From: Chryseobacterium arachidis
GTDB lineage: Bacteria > Bacteroidota > Bacteroidia > Flavobacteriales > Weeksellaceae
Length of the DNA: 64,000 nt
Direction: 5' to 3'
Assembly: GCF_900129245.1 (NCBI RefSeq)
Contig: NZ_FQUT01000002.1
Coordinates: 1 to 64,000, forward strand
The position numbers and the translations under genes were made by a program. Positions 34,114 through 43,093 of the stretch are shown here, in pieces (position 1 is the first letter of the stretch; each line of letters opens with the position of its first letter). Under the pieces are notes generated by a model. It saw nothing but the letters and a program-made list of their open reading frames with translations, was not told where the DNA came from and made no database searches.

Positions 34114-34562
34114 TGAAAGTCGTCATACAGAGAGTTTCCGAATCAAATGTAAAAGTAGACGGAAAAATTGTCGGAGATATCGGAAAAGGATTAATGCTCT
34201 TGATAGGAATTGATGAAAATGATTCAACATCTGATGCAGACTGGCTTGTTCAGAAAATTTTGAATCTGAGAATTTTTGGGGATGAAGATGATAAACTGAA
34301 TCTTTCTGTTCAGGATATCAAAGGAGAAATCTTATGTATCAGCCAATTCACATTAATTGCCGATTACAAAAAGGGCAACCGCCCGTCTTTCATTAAAGCC
34401 GCAAAACCCGATCAGGCCATTCCGCTGTTTGAGTATTTTAAAGATGAAATTTCAAAATCCGGTCTGAAAATCGAAAGCGGAATTTTTGGTGCCGACATGA
34501 AAGTTTCATTAATCAACGATGGCCCTGTCACCATTGTGATGGATTCAATTACAAAAGCGTAA
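34113..34562 (+). CDS. dtd: D-aminoacyl-tRNA deacylase
   Basis: 149 residues, full length. It hydrolyses D-amino acids (and Gly from tRNA-Ala) mis-attached to tRNA. The start KVVIQRVSESNVKVDG, the catalytic SQFTLIADYKKGNRPSF segment and the cross-subunit Gly-cisPro motif NDGPVTI are all present. The ATG overlaps the previous stop by one base, indicating coupling to the lipoprotein gene. Confidence 0.96.
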   Translation: MKVVIQRVSESNVKVDGKIVGDIGKGLMLLIGIDENDSTSDADWLVQKILNLRIFGDEDDKLNLSVQDIKGEILCISQFTLIADYKKGNRPSFIKAAKPDQAIPLFEYFKDEISKSGLKIESGIFGADMKVSLINDGPVTIVMDSITKA

Positions 34563-34592
34563 ATTCGCAACCAAATATATTTACATTTAACA

Positions 34593-35276
34593 ATGAAAAA
34601 AACGTTAATTACCTTAGTTCTTCTTGCAGGAGTAAACCTTACATTTGCTCAGAAATCTTATACCGACGATCAGAAAGCATCTTATTATATCGGTCTGGAC
34701 ATTGCCCAGAATATGAAAAGACAGGGATTTCCTGCAGATCCTGAACTTTTGGCTCAGGCGATAAAAGACGGCCTTACCGACAAACCGACGTTATTCCCGA
34801 AAGAAGAAATGGGATCTTTCTTACAGGGATTCATGCAAAAGCAAAATGAGAAAAAACAGGCTGAAGCAAAAGTAAAAGCCGAAGAAAACAAAAAGAAAAG
34901 TGCAGATTTCCTTGCTAAAAACAAGCTGAACAAAAATATAAAAACTACCGCAAGCGGTCTGCAATATGAAGTATTAAAAGAAGGAGACGGAAAAAACAGA
35001 CCCGTTGCAACCAGTACCGCAAGCGTATTGTACACCGGAAAACTAATGGACGGAACTGTTTTCGATTCTACCGATAAGAATGGCGGTAAACCTATTGATC
35101 TGAGCCTTTCTGGAGTTATTGCAGGCTGGACAGAAGGTATGCAGCTGATGAGCAAAGGATCTAAATACAGATTCTACATCCCTGCCGAACTGGCTTACGG
35201 AGACAACGGTGCCGGAAATGTAATTCCTCCGGGAGCTGCTCTTATTTTTGATATCGAACTGGTAGATTTTAAATAA
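34593..35276 (+). CDS. FKBP-type peptidyl-prolyl cis-trans isomerase, exported
   Basis: 227 residues. A signal peptide (LITLVLLAGVNLTFAQ), an N-terminal dimerisation domain of the FkpA/Mip type (SYYIGLDIAQNMKRQG; a Lys/Glu-rich helix about 85-110) and a C-terminal FKBP domain (ASVLYTGKLMDGTVFDST; VIAGWTEGMQLMSKGSKYRFYIP; GNVIPPGAALIFDIEL). It should assist folding of exported proteins in the periplasm. It lies 30 nt after dtd and ends in a strong terminator. Confidence 0.94.
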   Translation: MKKTLITLVLLAGVNLTFAQKSYTDDQKASYYIGLDIAQNMKRQGFPADPELLAQAIKDGLTDKPTLFPKEEMGSFLQGFMQKQNEKKQAEAKVKAEENKKKSADFLAKNKLNKNIKTTASGLQYEVLKEGDGKNRPVATSTASVLYTGKLMDGTVFDSTDKNGGKPIDLSLSGVIAGWTEGMQLMSKGSKYRFYIPAELAYGDNGAGNVIPPGAALIFDIELVDFK

Positions 35277-35294
35277 TCTTTAGCTTAAAAATAC

Positions 35295-35327
35295 AAACGT
35301 CTTTCAACCATTTGAAAGACGTTTTCT
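35295..35327 (+). terminator. Terminator after the FKBP gene
   Basis: AAACGTCTTTCAA (35295-35307) pairs perfectly with TTGAAAGACGTTT (35312-35324), followed by TTTC. A near copy of this hairpin occurs at 37401-37433. Confidence 0.8.
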
Positions 35328-35430
35328 TTAGGTAATCTGATAAAACCTCTGCAGGATAAACTTCTCTGCAAAAAGCAAATAAAATTAAATCACTACATTT
35401 ATCTCCTAAAAACTTAACCAAAAAATGCCT

Positions 35431-37122
35431 ATGAAAAAAAGAATTATGATCCTGGCAATTTTCTGCTTCTTCTTATCGTTTGGACAGAGCAGAAAAGGAC
35501 AATTCCAGCTACAGAAAAACTCAAACTCGCACAGCCTTTACGTTGCTTTTTCTAAAAATTCAAATGCTGTTGCTGATATCGTCGGTTATACTTTAAGCAA
35601 AAATCCGGAATTTAAAGAATTTGTAACGAGAAACGGAATTTCTTTCGTAAATGATCTCGGTTTCAGCGACAAAAAGCTGAATGAGATGAAAGCAGACAGC
35701 AGAAACAACAGAAAATCAGAAGAATCTGTTGACAAACTGAGACGAATTTTCAAAGTGGAATCTGCTGTACAAAACAATGATGATATTCTGAAATTAGCAG
35801 AAAACCTTGAAAAATTTTCTGAAATAGAATACGCTTCTTTATTGAGTAACGAACCGATTGAGCCACCCGCAACAGCAGCTTTTGTGATCACGCCTGATCT
35901 GGAAGCTTCACAAACTTATTTGTTTGCCAATCCGGGGATTAATGTAAATTATGCATGGTCCAGAGGCATTACAGGGCAAAATGTGAGAGTTCGTGATGTA
36001 GAATATGGCTTTCATAAGACTCATGAAATGTTGGTCGACCGCAATGCTATTCAGTTAGAATCGGGTGTTGGAATCAATGCACAATTAACAAATCCCAGCA
36101 GTTCTTATTACAGCTGGCTGGATCACGGAACTGCCGTCATGAGCATTATGGGTTCAGGAAAAGACAATATCGGACTTTCAGGAAGTGCCTACAATGTTCC
36201 TGAAATGAAAGGTTTTCTGGAATGGACAACCTCTTCCTACAATAGAGTAGCTGCTGTAACGAGATCGATCAACGCTTCTCAGGCAGGAGATATTATTCTC
36301 TATGAAATGCAGACGGGAGGACAAAATTCTAATTACGTACCCGCAGAATACGATAATCTTATTTGGGATTTAACAAAAGCCGCGACAGATTCCGGAATTA
36401 TCATTATTGCAGCAGCAGGAAACGGTAACGAAAATCTTGATGCTACTTTCTATTCATCATATAACGCAAGAGGAAACAGCGGTGCTATTATTGTGGGAGC
36501 AGGAAGCAATACCACTGCCCATTTCAAATTAAGCTTCAGCACGTACGGAACGAGAGTCGATGTACAAGGTTGGGGGCAAAATGTTTTGGCGGCAGGATAT
36601 GGAAGCTGGGCAACTTATGATGGAGATATCAACAGAAAATACACTCTTTTCAGCGGAACAAGCTCGGCAACTCCCATTGTAGCCTCTGCAGCTATTTTAA
36701 TCCAGTCGTATTATCGTCAGGTTACCGGTCAGTTTTTAAGTCCGGCGGCAATGAAAAACCTTTTGGTCAATACAGGAATTCCTCAGGGTGGAAATTTAGC
36801 CACAAAAATTGGTCCTCTCCCGAACATTCAGGCAGCTATTGAATTCTTAGACAACAGCGGTACCCTTTCTACAAGAAATGCAACCCTGACACCTTTAAAA
36901 GTTGAAATTTATCCGAATCCGGCAACGAATTATATTTCAGTACGAAGCTCAGACAGCAAAAATATTGATTTTGAAATCATCAATATGGCGGGACAATCGA
37001 TCCTGAAAAGCTCATCGTCATCTGACGAAAAACTGAATATCTCAGACTTGCAGAAAGGAACGTATATCATCAGTGCGACAGATGGACAAAGAAGAGTGGT
37101 TGAGAAATTTATTAAGCAGTAA
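35431..37122 (+). CDS. S8 family serine peptidase with T9SS type A sorting domain
   Basis: About 563 residues. A signal peptide (IMILAIFCFFLSFGQ), a propeptide region (about 20-165), and a subtilisin-type domain: Asp near residue 189 (VRVRDVEYG), His in DHGTAVMSIMG, oxyanion Asn in AAAGNGN and Ser in FSGTSSATPIVA. The usual D-T/S-G after the Asp is D-V-E here. The C-terminal tail (KVEIYPNPATNYISV ... GTYIISATDGQ) is a T9SS type A sorting domain, so the enzyme is secreted through SprA. The start may be ATG 35425, two codons earlier. Confidence 0.92.
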   Translation: MKKRIMILAIFCFFLSFGQSRKGQFQLQKNSNSHSLYVAFSKNSNAVADIVGYTLSKNPEFKEFVTRNGISFVNDLGFSDKKLNEMKADSRNNRKSEESVDKLRRIFKVESAVQNNDDILKLAENLEKFSEIEYASLLSNEPIEPPATAAFVITPDLEASQTYLFANPGINVNYAWSRGITGQNVRVRDVEYGFHKTHEMLVDRNAIQLESGVGINAQLTNPSSSYYSWLDHGTAVMSIMGSGKDNIGLSGSAYNVPEMKGFLEWTTSSYNRVAAVTRSINASQAGDIILYEMQTGGQNSNYVPAEYDNLIWDLTKAATDSGIIIIAAAGNGNENLDATFYSSYNARGNSGAIIVGAGSNTTAHFKLSFSTYGTRVDVQGWGQNVLAAGYGSWATYDGDINRKYTLFSGTSSATPIVASAAILIQSYYRQVTGQFLSPAAMKNLLVNTGIPQGGNLATKIGPLPNIQAAIEFLDNSGTLSTRNATLTPLKVEIYPNPATNYISVRSSDSKNIDFEIINMAGQSILKSSSSSDEKLNISDLQKGTYIISATDGQRRVVEKFIKQ

Positions 37123-37151
37123 TCCGAATATTTCTTTAAAATAAATCCTTA

Positions 37152-37359
37152 AGAGTCTGTTTAAATTTATGATTTACTTTTAACATTAAGAAATTAAGAG
37201 TATTAGCTTAAAAAACTTAATAAAAATCAATTTATTGTTTTCTTAACCAAAAAAAATACCTTAATTAACTGAATTACTTAATATTAAGAAAAAGAATAAA
37301 CAAAGTTTATTTAAGTTAGAAGAATTAAGAAAGAGCTATAAAAAATTTAAACAGGCTCT
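37152..37359. mobile_element. MITE-like element with terminal inverted repeats
   Basis: AGAGTCTGTTTAAATTT (37152-37168) and AAATTTAAACAGGCTCT (37343-37359) are inverted repeats with one mismatch, enclosing 174 bp of AT-rich, non-coding DNA with many TTAAGAA motifs. Size and structure fit a miniature inverted-repeat transposable element. No clear target-site duplication is seen at the ends. There is no transposase inside; a parental element elsewhere in the genome would be expected. Confidence 0.55.
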
Positions 37360-37399
37360 AAGATTTCATAAAATAAAAATTCAGAATCATTATACAATA

Positions 37400-37437
37400 A
37401 AAAACGTCTTTCAAAAATTTTGGAAGACGTTTTCTTT
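37400..37437 (-). terminator. Terminator after the lipoprotein gene at 37456
   Basis: AAAACGTCTT..CAAAA (37401-37416) pairs with TTTTGGAAGACGTTTT (37418-37433 region) with A and T flanks. It resembles the terminator at 35295-35327 closely. Confidence 0.7.
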
Positions 37438-37455
37438 AATAAACTTTTATAAAAA

Positions 37456-37968
37456 TTAATTCGCAGGAACACTGCTGAAATTAAGTGCAACTCTAAGGTT
37501 CATGTCTGAACTTGTCTGATTTTTCAGCTCATAAACCGTTCTTACAGTAACTCCCGTACTTTTTACCACTTCATCCAAAAATCCCGAAGTTCCCAGATCA
37601 AGATTTAAACTGGAAGCATCAGTGGAAATATTCGTTCTCGAAGCTACCAACCTTTCTCCGGTTCCGCTGGAAGAGATATATACTTTAATGGATTTAAAAG
37701 CGCTCAGATTACCGCCCGAAGGAGAAACTACAGAGATTTTCGCATCTGAAATTCTTACGTCTTTAATCTTTGCATTGTTGTTACCTCCGAACCATGTCTG
37801 TACGTTGGATGCCGTCGCAGTGGAAGAAACCTCTTTATCGGCAGGCACTCCCGTGGAAATTAACACATTGGCTGTATAAGGAAATGTATTCTGAACCAAC
37901 GACTGCACGGTGCCACAACTTACCAAAGCTACTGAAGCCACTGCCGCTGTCAAAAATATATTTTTCAT
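37456..37968 (-). CDS. Hypothetical lipoprotein
   Basis: 170 residues. The signal peptide ends in VALVSC (Cys18), giving a lipoprotein. The mature part is beta-rich with Ser/Thr-rich stretches (SSTATASNVQTWFGG, SSSGTGERLVASRTN) and no catalytic motif. It could be a surface or periplasmic lipoprotein with a beta-sandwich fold. I do not recognise the family. Confidence 0.7.
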   Translation of the reverse strand: MKNIFLTAAVASVALVSCGTVQSLVQNTFPYTANVLISTGVPADKEVSSTATASNVQTWFGGNNNAKIKDVRISDAKISVVSPSGGNLSAFKSIKVYISSSGTGERLVASRTNISTDASSLNLDLGTSGFLDEVVKSTGVTVRTVYELKNQTSSDMNLRVALNFSSVPAN

Positions 37969-38009
37969 AATGATAATTTTAAAGTTTTGTTTGCAGAAAT
38001 TGTACCAAA

Positions 38010-38549
38010 TTATTCCACACTTACCGTAAAACTTCCTTTTGTACTGCCGGAAGCCATATTGCTTTTCCCGACAATCAGCCAGACTTCGCCCTTTTCTTTC
38101 ACATCGTAGGTAATTTCTCTGCTGAAAGGCCCGTCGTAATCACCATTGGGCAATTTAATCTGGTTAAAACGGATGTTGAAATCTTTTTCTTTTGTAGATA
38201 TCTTCGCTTTAATGTTGGGTTGGTCGAAATTGGTGATTTTCAGAATAAATTCCTGGCCATCTTTTGTAAATTCTTCGCCCAAAGTAAAAGGAAGCTGCTC
38301 TGCATCAGCCGTTCTGATAATCTGCCCATCTTTTACAGTTCTCATTACCCCTGTTCTCAGTACTTCTTTGGTTTTCGGAGCGTTATTAATAATAGAATCC
38401 TTCATTTTCAAGGCTGCAGAATCTTTTTTTACAGTAGAATCCGGCTGCTCACTAACCGATATTGAATCTTTATTCTGAGTTTCCAGCGTACTCGGATCTT
38501 TCTTACAAGAAATAATGATCAATGGGATGAGTAATAAGGATTTTTTCAT
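38010..38549 (-). CDS. Hypothetical lipoprotein
   Basis: 179 residues. Very short lipoprotein signal (LLLIPLIIISC, Cys15), then a charged linker (about 17-70, rich in Lys, Ser, Asp) and a compact beta domain (QEFILKITNFDQPNIKAKIS ... KGEVWLIVGKSN). It follows the lipoprotein gene at 37456 on the same strand with a 41-nt gap. Function unknown. Confidence 0.7.
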   Translation of the reverse strand: MKKSLLLIPLIIISCKKDPSTLETQNKDSISVSEQPDSTVKKDSAALKMKDSIINNAPKTKEVLRTGVMRTVKDGQIIRTADAEQLPFTLGEEFTKDGQEFILKITNFDQPNIKAKISTKEKDFNIRFNQIKLPNGDYDGPFSREITYDVKEKGEVWLIVGKSNMASGSTKGSFTVSVE

Positions 38550-38645
38550 ACTAATTATTTTTAATGATACATAAAGCCCTCTGACTTTTGAATTTATTTT
38601 GCAGCTAAAACTGTTCCATTGACAGAATTTAAGACTTAATTAATA

Positions 38646-39335
38646 TCATGTTTTCTGATTTTCCTGTAGGATCATTTCTCTGTTTACATTCTTCATCGAT
38701 TTCATCATAAAGTACATAAAGTTGAGCATAATTCCCATCAAAATAGTAACGCCCCACGTTTTGGTATATTCCATAGGATAAATAATTCTCACCAAAATAT
38801 CATTAAATAAGCCAAAAGGATTGCTTAAAATATCCCAACTGTTCCATCGTAAAAATCTTCCCAGATAAACTCCAAAACTCGTCAGAAATAAAAATGAAAC
38901 CGTAATATAATTGATCGTTGATCTTTTAAAATGAACAGAAAGCAATTTTTCAATATCCAATAAACTTACAAATCCGCAAAACAATCCCGTCCATGCGTAG
39001 GAAAGAATAACCACCAAATCATACCAGATCGAAATGGAATTCCTACTCTTCAGATGAAACAGATCTGTAAGAATATAAGGTGAATTCGGGAAAAATACGA
39101 TCCAAACTCCGACAGCAATCGCTAAAGATAATTTGCTTTTAATGTTAAAAATCAATAAAAAACTACTGATGATAAAAGGAATCCACGCCAGAAATAAATT
39201 CCAGTTCAGGAAGAAAAATACTTTTGTCTCACTGATATAATATCTGAAAATAGACAAACTGAAACAGAATCCTGTCATTAAAATTAACAATAGAGTAACT
39301 TCAAGCCTTTGAATTTCTTTTAATTTTTGCAACAT
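38646..39335 (-). CDS. DUF1361 family membrane protein
   Basis: 229 residues with about six membrane helices. The segment VWIVFFPNSPYILTDLFHL, with a polar NSPY-L-TD motif at a membrane edge, is characteristic of DUF1361. Last gene of a run of membrane-protein genes (38646-43384). It starts 7 nt after the stop of the gene at 39343, so it is cotranscribed. Function unknown. Confidence 0.8.
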   Translation of the reverse strand: MLQKLKEIQRLEVTLLLILMTGFCFSLSIFRYYISETKVFFFLNWNLFLAWIPFIISSFLLIFNIKSKLSLAIAVGVWIVFFPNSPYILTDLFHLKSRNSISIWYDLVVILSYAWTGLFCGFVSLLDIEKLLSVHFKRSTINYITVSFLFLTSFGVYLGRFLRWNSWDILSNPFGLFNDILVRIIYPMEYTKTWGVTILMGIMLNFMYFMMKSMKNVNREMILQENQKT

Positions 39336-39342
39336 TTTAAAG

Positions 39343-40719
39343 CTATTTTATATTTTGATAATACAGAACTTTGGAAAGAAATTTTTCGTTTTTCTGGAAT
39401 TTCACACGCTCTAAGTTTAAAATCTCGGCTTTTAATTGATTATCATTTTTTTCTTCAGCATATTTCAGCAATTGCTTTTCACTGAAATTGATGGCAGTTT
39501 TATGGTAATTTAAAGCAAAATCTTTACGTTTCATATTTTCAGAAGTAATGATTCCGCCCCAATTGATGTAGCTGCAAACGAGAATTACCCCGTAAACGTA
39601 CCAAGCCATTGTGTTGAACAGGAAAGCATTTCTTTTCTTCATCTGAATTTTTATAAATGTTGTGATCAAACCTATTAATGATAAAATCAAAAAAGCATAA
39701 ACGCCTAATCTTTTATAGGTAAACCCGTAATTGATAATATATTCCGTATTTTTTACCATCGCTGAGATGACCAAAACAGCATTCAGGAAAATCCAGATCT
39801 TCACAAAAATTTTCATCAAACCTGCTTTCGGATCAAAATTGAAATTGGATTTAAAATAAAACATAATGACCAAAATCGCCATCACAATAGACATAATCAC
39901 GGCATTCACCCTTTCATGGGTTTCTTCGGAAAGTCTTACGGGAGTTTTTACCACTTCATAAAATTGCTCGTAATTGTAAGTAATAATGAAGAAAATCAAC
40001 AAGATATTTAATGCAAAGAAAGAAATCACACCACTCATTCGTTCCGCATCCAGATCAAGAAAAGAATACGTTGACTTTTGAATAATCTCTTTTTCTTTAA
40101 AATCATTATCTAAAATGCGATTGTTTTTGTAAATGAATTTTTCAACCGCAAAATTCCAGTAATTGAAGGCAATAAAAAATCCTAAAATGGTCATTGCGAA
40201 CAACTGCCAGAAATTAATATCAAGTTCGACATTGGTAAAAAGATTGGCAAAATGATCACTTCCTGCAGAATAAACCGCAAAAAAGACTGAAATTAAAATC
40301 AAAGGAATCAAGACGAAAGCCAGCGTTTTCTGCCATAACCCCGAAACATTTCTTTTCGGCAACCATTCATCAAAGCTGAAAAATCTGAATATTGCCGTAA
40401 CACAATTGATAACAAAGACCGGAATCAGAAATAAAATTTTCAGTCTTCTGTTTTTCGAGCGGTAAGACAGCAACAAATACGAACTTACCACTGCCAAAAA
40501 CGATGGAAAATCGCCGTACCATGCAAATGCAAAACTCGACAAAATGCTCGTCACAAAAAGGAAAAAGAAAGTTTTTGTCCTGTTTGCTTTAGGCGTTCTG
40601 TAAAGGGTAAGCAAGGAATAAATGATCCCGATAATTCCGAGATTAAGCCCCATATTCTGATCATAAAAAACGATAACGAATAGAATGGTGGTGAGAAATA
40701 TATAGTGATGTGTTTTCAT
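39343..40719 (-). CDS. Multi-pass membrane protein, DUF4153/DUF4173-like
   Basis: 458 residues with about twelve hydrophobic segments and a soluble C-terminus of about 60 charged residues (FSEKQLLKYAEEKNDN). The pattern, including WQKTLAFVLIPLILISVFFAVYSAGSDHF, is like DUF4173/DUF4153 proteins. No catalytic motif. It lies within the operon-like run downstream of the winged-helix regulator. Function unknown. Confidence 0.7.
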   Translation of the reverse strand: MKTHHYIFLTTILFVIVFYDQNMGLNLGIIGIIYSLLTLYRTPKANRTKTFFFLFVTSILSSFAFAWYGDFPSFLAVVSSYLLLSYRSKNRRLKILFLIPVFVINCVTAIFRFFSFDEWLPKRNVSGLWQKTLAFVLIPLILISVFFAVYSAGSDHFANLFTNVELDINFWQLFAMTILGFFIAFNYWNFAVEKFIYKNNRILDNDFKEKEIIQKSTYSFLDLDAERMSGVISFFALNILLIFFIITYNYEQFYEVVKTPVRLSEETHERVNAVIMSIVMAILVIMFYFKSNFNFDPKAGLMKIFVKIWIFLNAVLVISAMVKNTEYIINYGFTYKRLGVYAFLILSLIGLITTFIKIQMKKRNAFLFNTMAWYVYGVILVCSYINWGGIITSENMKRKDFALNYHKTAINFSEKQLLKYAEEKNDNQLKAEILNLERVKFQKNEKFLSKVLYYQNIK

Positions 40720-40735
40720 GTTTGTTAGTTTAAAA

Positions 40736-41035
40736 TTATAGATTAAAATAGTTAAAGACTACACGAAAATAAATGATACTTATAGGAATGTTCAACAGAA
40801 TCAGGAGTGCAGAATTTCCATGAGCTTTATGGTCTGAAATATTGGAAAGAAAGAATATCAATTCGTGAAAAAAGATGATGACATTGATGACTACAGCGAT
40901 TAAGACATAATAAAATCCTGTAACAAATACCCAATCACTTTTCGTCAGTAAAAAAACGACCAGCAATAATGTTCCCAGAATAAAAGAAAAATAAAACGTC
41001 AATTTTCCTTCCGGGCTGAATTTTATATTTTTCAT
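40736..41035 (-). CDS. Small three-helix membrane protein, paralogue of 41538
   Basis: 99 residues with three hydrophobic segments. Length, layout and the closing pattern (LILLNIPISIIYFRVVF here; IMITNVPIAIIYIFLGIYL there) match the product at 41538, so the two are diverged paralogues flanking the COQ4-like gene. Function unknown. Confidence 0.7.
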   Translation of the reverse strand: MKNIKFSPEGKLTFYFSFILGTLLLVVFLLTKSDWVFVTGFYYVLIAVVINVIIFFHELIFFLSNISDHKAHGNSALLILLNIPISIIYFRVVFNYFNL

Positions 41036-41041
41036 GATGCA

Positions 41042-41527
41042 TTAATATAATACCGTTGTGTTTTTCTGCTGGATAAAGTCTTTCAGGTTTTCGAAATTCT
41101 GCCAGAGCAATGCTTCAAAATCCCAGTTATAAAATGACCTCATATTTTGACCTTTTTTATAAGCTTTGATATAAATTTTGTAATATTCCGGTAAAATGAT
41201 GCTTCCCAAAACAATCGCTGCCAGAAGATGGGCATTCAGTTTTCCGTTGCCTAATAAGAGAAACTGCATGGCAATCTCGTCCTCGAAATTGGTTCCGCAA
41301 CCGGTAATTAAATGATGAACATCGTGGTCTTCCATTTTGGGAATCATGGTAAATCCGTGTTTTTTGTAAAACTCACCCAACTTTCTGCCTAAAGAATCTT
41401 CCTGAAATTCCAGCAACTGCTTTTCTGTGAACTGCCATTGTCTTTTTTTCTTTTTGAAATATTTTCTGTATAGTTTTTGTGTTTTATCGTACACGAAAAG
41501 AAGAAATTGAACGCGTATTTTTTTCAT
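41042..41527 (-). CDS. COQ4-like protein
   Basis: 161 residues. It has the metal-binding motif of the COQ4 family, H-D-x2-H-x11-E: H68, D69, H72 and E84 (HDVHHLITG then FEDE). COQ4 takes part in ubiquinone biosynthesis in eukaryotes and some Proteobacteria, whereas Flavobacteriia use menaquinone, so another role is likely. The N-terminus is very basic (YRKYFKKKKRQ). Its neighbours are two paralogous small membrane proteins. Call rests mainly on the motif. Confidence 0.65.
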   Translation of the reverse strand: MKKIRVQFLLFVYDKTQKLYRKYFKKKKRQWQFTEKQLLEFQEDSLGRKLGEFYKKHGFTMIPKMEDHDVHHLITGCGTNFEDEIAMQFLLLGNGKLNAHLLAAIVLGSIILPEYYKIYIKAYKKGQNMRSFYNWDFEALLWQNFENLKDFIQQKNTTVLY

Positions 41528-41537
41528 AGTTTATAGA

Positions 41538-41837
41538 TTAATTACACACAAGATAAATTCCGAGGAATATATAGATGATTGCGATGGGCACATTGGTAAT
41601 CATTATGAGTATAGATTTGATACAAATGGAGAGCTTTGGTTTATTGAAGATTCCATAAAAAATAAGTAGCAAAACAGCCGACAAGTTAACGGCAAATCCC
41701 CATCCTACCACAAGAAGACCACCTTCCACAAAACTGTCATTTTTTGTAAAAATGTAACCGAAAAGACAGATATTCCCAAGAAGGAATGAAGTCCAGAAGA
41801 AAACTCTGCCAATGTTTATAATTGTTTTTTCATCCAT
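41538..41837 (-). CDS. Small three-helix membrane protein, paralogue of 40736
   Basis: 99 residues, three hydrophobic segments (VFFWTSFLLGNICLFGYIF; VVGWGFAVNLSAVLLLIFYG; IMITNVPIAIIYIFLGIYL). Related to the product at 40736. Ten nt upstream of the COQ4-like gene. Function unknown. Confidence 0.7.
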   Translation of the reverse strand: MDEKTIINIGRVFFWTSFLLGNICLFGYIFTKNDSFVEGGLLVVGWGFAVNLSAVLLLIFYGIFNKPKLSICIKSILIMITNVPIAIIYIFLGIYLVCN

Positions 41838-41849
41838 AGTTTATAATTT

Positions 41850-42221
41850 TTAATCGATTTTAGTATAGACATGATTCAAATCCGCATTTAAAATAATTTT
41901 TGTTTTCTCAAAAAGCTGATTTGAAAAATAAGTATTACCTGATGCTGGTACTCCATTACTTATATAATGTAATTTGATTCTGGTTTCGAACCCCTTACTT
42001 ACCTCAAACCGTCCTTTCCCATAAAATTTACTTTCAAAATGTCCGTCACGGAATAAAATCAAAGTATCCGGTTCGTGAGGAGCTTCAACACAGCAAGTAG
42101 GATTTTGATAATTGGTATTGGCGTATCTGCCATATAGTGTGCTCTCTTTTAAAGGAAAATCTATGGTAAAAAGTATGATCACCAATATTCCTAAAGCAAA
42201 AATTTTTAGTCCCTTTTTCAT
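41850..42221 (-). CDS. Hypothetical exported or membrane-anchored protein
   Basis: 123 residues with one N-terminal hydrophobic helix (IFALGILVIILFTIDF) and a beta-rich remainder containing paired cysteines (PTCCVEAPHEPDTLILF). It lies 3 nt after the stop of the phosphoesterase gene, so it is cotranscribed with it. Family not recognised. Confidence 0.65.
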   Translation of the reverse strand: MKKGLKIFALGILVIILFTIDFPLKESTLYGRYANTNYQNPTCCVEAPHEPDTLILFRDGHFESKFYGKGRFEVSKGFETRIKLHYISNGVPASGNTYFSNQLFEKTKIILNADLNHVYTKID

Positions 42222-42224
42222 TAT

Positions 42225-43064
42225 TTATCCTTGTGTTAAAGTAAAAACTGTAATTTCCGGGCGAACCATAAAACGAACCTGAAAAGAGTGTCCTAAAGCC
42301 CGATTGATGTAAAGCATTCTTCCATCTTTCAGATCAATTTCTCCTGCGGTATAATTGCGGTTTTCCACAGGGAGAAGAGGTATAATCACTCCCGGAATTC
42401 TACATTGTCCGCCGTGAGTATGCCCACTCAAAATCCAGCCCTGATAGCCATTCCAAATATCTTTATCGCACGCATCGGGATTATGACAAAGAATAATATT
42501 TGCTTTTGAAGGATCGTAATTTTTCATTACTTTTTGAGGAGCAAAATTCGGTGACCAAAGATCTTCGAAGCCGATGAAATTGAGGCCGTGGCTTTCTTCC
42601 TGAGCATTGTTGAGCATCGTTATTCCAAAACTTTGCAGAATATTACAGATGTTATCAGACGATTGAAGATCTTTCCAGTCTTTTCCATAATCATGGTTGC
42701 CTAAAATTCCGTAAGTTGATAAGTTTCCTAAAACGGCATGCTTCATTACTTTTTTAAGATCTTCTAGTTCCTGGAAGCTTCCGTGATTGACAAAATCTCC
42801 GGTATACACCACAAAATCCGGATCATATTTTTTGGCTTTTTGAAAAGAATCAATAATAAAATTCCAATCGAAACGGGTTCCGATGTGTAGATCTGAAATC
42901 TGCATTAATGTTTTCCCTTCCAATGCTTTCGGTAAATTTCTAATGGGAAGTTTTCTTTCCACAAACTCCAACCAGAATGGTTCTATCTGCCATGAATACA
43001 ACATTGGAAAAGCCCCGACCACCGCGATCTGAAACAGCCTTTTTAAAAATGTTTTTCGGTTCAT
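42225..43064 (-). CDS. Metallophosphoesterase, membrane-anchored (YaeI-like)
   Basis: 279 residues. An N-terminal hydrophobic segment is followed by the calcineurin-like motifs in order: SDLHIGTRFD, YTGDFVNHG, GNHDYG, LCHNPD and SGHTHGGQCRIPG, all two-metal ligands present. The class is that of YaeI/YkuE-type enzymes, which act on phospholipid or lipid A related phosphodiesters in some bacteria; the substrate here is unknown. Part of the run downstream of the operator at 43410. Confidence 0.9.
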   Translation of the reverse strand: MNRKTFLKRLFQIAVVGAFPMLYSWQIEPFWLEFVERKLPIRNLPKALEGKTLMQISDLHIGTRFDWNFIIDSFQKAKKYDPDFVVYTGDFVNHGSFQELEDLKKVMKHAVLGNLSTYGILGNHDYGKDWKDLQSSDNICNILQSFGITMLNNAQEESHGLNFIGFEDLWSPNFAPQKVMKNYDPSKANIILCHNPDACDKDIWNGYQGWILSGHTHGGQCRIPGVIIPLLPVENRNYTAGEIDLKDGRMLYINRALGHSFQVRFMVRPEITVFTLTQG

Positions 43065-43093
43065 TGATATTTTAACAGCTTATTGATACTCTA

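Larger units (their letters stand above)
37123..37455. other. Intergenic region holding a MITE-like element and a terminator
   Basis: No gene. It contains the element with terminal inverted repeats (37152-37359) and a terminator (37400-37437). The rest is AT-rich. Confidence 0.65.
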
